From Anaerolineaceae bacterium (GTDB lineage: Bacteria > Chloroflexota > Anaerolineae > Anaerolineales > Anaerolineaceae), in NCBI GenBank assembly GCA_002702705.1, contig PABH01000038.1, positions 34,658-98,657 on the forward strand: a DNA stretch of 64,000 bases, given 5' to 3'. The notes beneath the pieces are model-generated. The model saw only the letters and a list, made by a program, of their open reading frames with translations. It made no database searches and was not told the origin of the DNA. Each line of letters opens with the position of its first letter. Position 1 is the stretch's first letter. A program made the position numbers and the translations under genes. Positions 60,901 to 64,000 of this stretch are shown here, piece by piece.

Positions 60901-63497
60901 TCGGCTTGCGGATCGGGCAAATGGGTGGTTTCGGTCAACAGACTGCCATTGTCGTAATAGGTAAAACTTTGCAGCAGATTCTCTTGGTTAAGCGGGTCCA
61001 CTTCGCGGATTTCCGATAACAAGCCGCTGTCCACATCGTAGACATACTTGGTCTGATAACCATTCGCTTCGGTTATCAATTCTGTTTCCCCGGCTTCGGT
61101 ATAGGTAACTTCACGAAAATTATTTTCCGCATCGTAAACCCTGGTGATTCGTCCGGCCTTGTCGTATTCATAGGCAGCAATTTGAAGATTGTTGGTGTTA
61201 TGGACGCTTTCTAACTGCCCGAGATCGTTATAAGTAAAGTGAGTGGTGCGGTTCCAGAGACCGTCTTGGTTGGCTGTTTTTTGGGTGTCATAATTTTCGG
61301 TGACCGATAAAATGTTCCCAGCCGGGTCATGTTCGTAGTGGGTCACGCTGCCGGTTGGATCGGTCACATCAGTAACCCTGCCGACGGCATCATAAGCAAG
61401 CTGGGTAACAATATCCTGTTCGTTAGGAACGATGCGGGTGATGGTCATCAATTGTCCGAAAGGATCATAGCTGTATACCGTTTCGTGCCCCATTGCATCG
61501 GTTGTCTTTTTTAACAAACCAACTGGCTGGTGTGCATCGGCGGCAGTCGTGTAATCATAGGTCGTGATGGAGAGGGTTTCCGTCCCGGACATGATGGTGA
61601 CATCGTCCACCAGGCTGCCGCTATAGGTGAGGATGGTGCGGGTATCATTTGGGTCGGTGACCTGGATCAGGCGGTTGCTGCTGTCATAGGTCATGGATGT
61701 TGTGTAATCACCCGCGTCCGTGATCTCAGTCAGGTTTGCGCCATTCGCACTCCATGTCATTTGAGTGAAATGCCCATCCTGATCCAAAATGCTGTCCGGA
61801 CGGAAGTTTTGGTCGTAGCTTTTATAGACCTGATAGCCGGATGGACTTTCCACCAGGGTATTTGTGCCGCGTGTATCAAAGCCGTGTATACTGGTGCGCC
61901 CGATGGCATCTTCCAACGTGCGGGTGCCATCGCTGTTGAAAGTAATCTTGACGATGCGTTTGTTTAGCCCGTTGAACTGTTCATATGCACGGCCAAGCGG
62001 ATCATAGGCGATGGTTAAGATGGTGTTTGGGGAACTAGCTGGGGAAGTTAGCGTGGTAAGGCGATGGGCTTGATAAGCATAACCCCAAGCTTTACCGCGC
62101 AGGTCCGTGAAAGAGATCAGATCCTGATTGGCATCATAACCGTAACTGATGCTGCGCCCAGCGTTGTCCGTAACGGAAGTGATTTTTTGATCCGTGTAGT
62201 TAAATTGTAAAAATCGACCGCTAAGGGGTTCGGTGACCCGATACAGCAGGTCGTTTTGGTAGGTGTAATCAAAACCAAAACCAAGGGCATTCACCCAGCT
62301 TAACAAATAGCCTTGTTGGTTAAAAGTGTAAACCGATTGATCTGCCGCGGTCAGGGTGTAGGTTTGCTGTGTGGTGTTATAGGTCAATGTCGCCATGACC
62401 CCGGCATAAGCTGAAAAACTGTCATCCCCATTATTAATAAAGCGGTATTGGTTGAGGGTGTGTGCCTTAAACCAGACGGTACTCTGTTCAAAGATAAGGC
62501 GGGTATCGTGATTATGCGTCCAACCGGGGGCTATGGTGGTTGGGTAAAGGTTGGTATCGATGGCCTGGGAAGCATAAGAACGCTGCAGGCTTAAGCTTCC
62601 GGCTGCGGTTTCCAGGGTCATATCCATCAGGCTGTAATCAAAATTACCGGTCAGGGTGTCAATCGGGTCCCCGGCACTGGCGACCGCGTTATCGCAAGCA
62701 TTCACAGCACATTCGCGCGGGTCTCCGCTGCCGTTTTTGGGGTCGTTGTTGGATAAAGAGGAGCGGGCTAATAGATCAGGTGTAATATTTACACCCATAA
62801 GTCTAATTGAATCTATATATAATTCTCGTTCACGATGAAGTAAGTTAGAATTACTCCAAGTTTCAATTTTTACAGATTGAACATCACCAGTATATAAATT
62901 TCCATACCAACCAGGTCCTCCTGACTCTGGACCACCCACCTCTCCATATGGATAAACCACATCCCATCCAATATCATTGCAACCCAAATCCTCACTCGAA
63001 ACGGAAATACTAATTACTAAATCTTCCCTGGAATTTTGTGGTTGAGAGAGATAAGATTGCACGACCCCTTGTTCCAAATGGTAAATCGAACCCATTGAAA
63101 CGGTTAAACAAGCATGCCCAGTATGAGAAGCATTAATCACTTTGGCTGAAGAACCATCTTGTTCCCCTAATGAGTAAGAAACGTTATTCCATACCGCTGG
63201 ATATCCGCCCATATTTCCAATTTGTCCTGCTTCGATAATTGCGGAAGCATAATAATAATCTTCCTCATCTTCTACAAACTGAAAACTTATTGGTTCTAAT
63301 GAAACTTTCTTAAACCGGTAACTGTGAACCTTGAATTTTGATTTTGGCGTGGTGAGGATGGACTCAATTTGATCAGGGGAAAGTGCTTTTGCTTTAATAT
63401 TTGAGATTGGGTGTAATGAATAAAACAAGAATGAGATGATCGTAATGGCATTAAGACAAAAATGGAAACAGTTCTTGAATTTGGTGTTACTCCACAT
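57906..63497 (-). CDS. Secreted RHS-repeat polymorphic toxin
   Basis: A 1,863-residue protein. The signal peptide is at residues 1-37. Residues about 40-260 are a beta-rich N-terminal region; GDPIDTLTGNFDYSLMDM (about 280) opens the DUF6531/RHS shell. YD repeats then run to about 1170 (YDAFGNPLTR, YDALNRLTDMTD and many more). A Thr/Pro/Lys linker (about 1180-1245) interrupts the shell and YD repeats resume. The RHS core ends with GLIYLRARYYSPAQGRF and NPILHTDPSG (about 1600). A glycine-rich pre-toxin segment and a tip of about 130 residues follow, ending GLFRGMDFDITTNT to NFRIFP, which I do not recognise. GGGAGG precedes the ATG. It is probably a contact-dependent toxin; its immunity gene overlaps the stop. 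Confidence 0.88.
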   Translation of the reverse strand: MWSNTKFKNCFHFCLNAITIISFLFYSLHPISNIKAKALSPDQIESILTTPKSKFKVHSYRFKKVSLEPISFQFVEDEEDYYYASAIIEAGQIGNMGGYPAVWNNVSYSLGEQDGSSAKVINASHTGHACLTVSMGSIYHLEQGVVQSYLSQPQNSREDLVISISVSSEDLGCNDIGWDVVYPYGEVGGPESGGPGWYGNLYTGDVQSVKIETWSNSNLLHRERELYIDSIRLMGVNITPDLLARSSLSNNDPKNGSGDPRECAVNACDNAVASAGDPIDTLTGNFDYSLMDMTLETAAGSLSLQRSYASQAIDTNLYPTTIAPGWTHNHDTRLIFEQSTVWFKAHTLNQYRFINNGDDSFSAYAGVMATLTYNTTQQTYTLTAADQSVYTFNQQGYLLSWVNALGFGFDYTYQNDLLYRVTEPLSGRFLQFNYTDQKITSVTDNAGRSISYGYDANQDLISFTDLRGKAWGYAYQAHRLTTLTSPASSPNTILTIAYDPLGRAYEQFNGLNKRIVKITFNSDGTRTLEDAIGRTSIHGFDTRGTNTLVESPSGYQVYKSYDQNFRPDSILDQDGHFTQMTWSANGANLTEITDAGDYTTSMTYDSSNRLIQVTDPNDTRTILTYSGSLVDDVTIMSGTETLSITTYDYTTAADAHQPVGLLKKTTDAMGHETVYSYDPFGQLMTITRIVPNEQDIVTQLAYDAVGRVTDVTDPTGSVTHYEHDPAGNILSVTENYDTQKTANQDGLWNRTTHFTYNDLGQLESVHNTNNLQIAAYEYDKAGRITRVYDAENNFREVTYTEAGETELITEANGYQTKYVYDVDSGLLSEIREVDPLNQENLLQSFTYYDNGSLLTETTHLPDPQADHVISYTYDALQRVTHTWDNHNHDLTFTYDAFGNPLTRTNTITNLTTRYEYGPTHLLKAVTENYVPGGVTNHETNVRTAYTYNALGQLETITNPLNFTTVYQYNALNQLWKVTDPLTHTTTYSYDLLGNLSSVLDANGNRTDMIYDPAGRVSGVNYPGGDPVTPEVQFSYDALNRLTDMTDSLGLTHWNYTDRNQVQSITDPYNRSVGYAYNTLGQRERLVYPGGRTLETTYDWRGLPQQVKDGSTLLAAYQFDGAHRLENISRANGVNSDYSYDLSGQVSQITHSTDNETLAVYDYQYDSEGNPQLVIEHSYVSPTPTPTQTATPTQTSTPTPTVTKTNTATFTKTATRTPTRTPTRTQTPTKTPTRTPTRTPTKTPLRNYLALVLNKPGQVIIIGDPYPAPLQAAHGLMSENLKQATATPTPTNNPYAYPAPSNQEPSLLDSILDFFKGLFGQRTSSSEDTGGGKVFAAPLPVPERETISQQIEYSYDPLNRLTGAVYSGGSSYQYGYDAAGNRTTQTINDQTTTYVYDEANRLTQAGGVSYTWDNNGNLIHDGLNNYSYDYANRLTGLATPGQNHSFAYDGLGNRYQQTVNGLITHYTLDIAASLTEVLSDGTNTYLAGLGFEDNSGYQYYLPDALGSIRNITNAAGALTFSQRFDPWGNILEQTGFSQSSFGYTGEQTDPSGLIYLRARYYSPAQGRFISQDPFAGSVSLPATLNGYSYEVNNPILHTDPSGEIAPILAAMLIGGAITGGIEMISQLSQVSWNFRCLNWAEIGFAAGAGAVGGMLGFAGAALGVSIAGSGLMGALLAGSMGGLASGVGIRTVQTAVSGHWENWQKTIFNPGQMTTDLAFGAIGGGVGYGVQKLLRVVARNILQNITSNANQRLGSNPSLARTVLSARAYESAQRSPGIARMQYGNAVERMARGQIRDSRTLQSLFIYRAGPSNPDFIGRGLFRGMDFDITTNTTRSIVSHQSRPYGNNLLITTYSRPSNFRIFP

Positions 63498-63860
63498 AAT
63501 AACCTCCCTGGAGAATGGTGTTTAACTAGTATGAACTACAATCATTATAATAAAAAGACAAACTAGTGCAGCATAAAATCCCTTTTCAATTCTGAAAAGT
63601 ATTTTAGCTAATATTGTGAGGCGGTAATTCTAAGGTCTGAAGAAAAGGGAAAGGCTTGAGTTTGGACGAAAGAGCCTTAAAATTTGGTAATTTTGAATTT
63701 AGGAAAAATAACTACCATAAAAACAGGACGGGAAACAAATTTATAAGCAACTCGCCAGAAAACCCCGAAGTCTTTAGCTTCGGGGATGAATGGCGAAAAT
63801 TAAATGGGGAAAAGTGTGGACATTTTTGGTAATTTTGTTCTATAATCGTCTATAAATACG
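63498..63860. other. Divergent intergenic region between RHS gene and tnpB
   Basis: About 360 bases. On the left a TATAAT for the leftward RHS gene (63549-63544, minus strand). On the right a hairpin (63752-63796) and a promoter TGGACA - 18 bases - TATAAT (63817-63822, 63841-63846) for the tnpB start. The middle is AT-rich with no ORF. Confidence 0.55.
63752..63796 (+). mobile_element. Two-part hairpin, probable IS200/IS605-type end
   Basis: Inner stem CCCCGAAG (63763-63770) / CTTCGGGG (63778-63785) and outer stem TCGCCA (63752-63757) / TGGCGA (63791-63796). Subterminal imperfect hairpins like this are recognised by TnpA at the ends of IS200/IS605 elements. It lies 65 bases before the tnpB frame. 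The cleavage site itself cannot be placed. Confidence 0.55.
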
Positions 63861-64000
63861 CTGATACGAAAAGCCTACCGTTACCGAATCTACCCAACTG
63901 TCGACCAAGAGCAGATTTTCGCTCATAATTTTGGTCAGGCACGGTTTGTCTACAACCATTTTCTGGCGGAATGCATGGACTTTTACAAAAAGCATAAAGA
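63861..64000 (+). CDS. tnpB: IS200/IS605-type TnpB, N-terminal part only
   Basis: Forty-six codons run off the right edge. The peptide (L)IRKAYRYRIYPTVDQEQIF...FGQARFVYNHFLAE has the TnpB opening: a basic R-K-x-Y-R-Y-R-I-Y-P-T then F-G-x-x-R-F-V-Y-N. TnpB is an RNA-guided nuclease that maintains its transposon. No ATG, GTG or TTG precedes the conserved peptide after the in-frame TAA at about 63844; CTG at 63861 is the best candidate start. The transposase tnpA is not in the window. Confidence 0.75.
   Translation, partial: MIRKAYRYRIYPTVDQEQIFAHNFGQARFVYNHFLAECMDFYKKHK

Noticed and set aside
61530..61967. 145-codon plus-strand frame
   Set aside because: Antisense shadow of RHS YD repeats, which themselves show clear protein homology.
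1..64000. CRISPR arrays, tRNA or rRNA genes, prophage structural genes
   Set aside because: Looked for regular spaced repeats, tRNA-like ends and phage motifs; none seen by eye, although a tool scan would be more sensitive.

Overview
The window looks like a chromosomal segment of a Chloroflexota bacterium, most likely Anaerolineae. This is inferred from composition and gene style. Most of it is AT-rich. Lipoproteins and secreted proteins carry Thr/Pro (TPTPTP-like) linkers. There is a fused MetV-like/MetF protein, and two sugar loci are run by ROK regulators. No rRNA, tRNA, CRISPR array or replication origin was seen.

Layout: (1) 0-2.6 kb: the 5' end of an APC permease, a REP-associated tyrosine transposase (RAYT) preceded by nested inverted repeats, a GNAT acetyltransferase and two tiny membrane proteins. 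(2) 2.9-6.2 kb: a CPBP membrane protease, a DedA-like protein and a GT4 glycosyltransferase in one direction. (3) 6.2-14.4 kb: a beta-glucan/oligosaccharide locus with a ROK regulator, an ABC importer (binding lipoprotein plus two permeases), a GH5 enzyme and a divergent GH3 beta-glucosidase, with candidate operators of a shared TAAGTA/CTTAAG type. (4) 14.5-31.8 kb: mostly single genes, including a lipoprotein with a peptidase-like domain, a PRC-barrel protein, MoaA, a PEP-synthase-like protein overlapping a PlsY-like gene, a C45-type acyltransferase, an MFS transporter, a large secreted subtilase, MetVF, a CAP-domain protein and a flavin/PNPOx-fold protein. (5) 31.9-42 kb: three paralogous SGNH-like lipoproteins with GDC in place of GDS. 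They are split by an HTH regulator/hydrolase pair and by a CheC / PAS-GAF-GAF-GGDEF / CheY / CheC-X signalling module. (6) 42-48 kb: a small basic protein, an acyl carrier protein plus acyl-AMP ligase pair, a GT-C-like membrane protein, a bacteriohemerythrin and a GtrA protein. (7) 48-52.5 kb: a self-regulated membrane protein/XRE pair, then a ROK-nagA-SIS operon for N-acetylglucosamine catabolism with a clear promoter and operator.

(8) 52.9-63.5 kb is the most unusual part: a polymorphic-toxin island on the minus strand. A 1,863-residue secreted RHS protein ends in a toxin tip I do not recognise. Its stop codon overlaps the start of a 231-residue beta-helix-like putative immunity gene. Downstream lies a stack of displaced cassettes: a truncated allele of the same tip with a second allele of the same immunity gene; an RHS-core fragment with a SitA6-like HHIIE toxin tip interrupted by one in-frame amber codon, followed by a double-CXXCG immunity gene; a free-standing AHH-type nuclease with an Imm11-like partner; and an orphan copy of the RHS pre-toxin linker. 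The RHS core looks clearly more GC-rich than its ends and its surroundings. (9) The right edge holds the start of an IS200/IS605-type tnpB behind a two-part hairpin and a good promoter.

All functions are assigned by reading motifs and context only; no database search was run.
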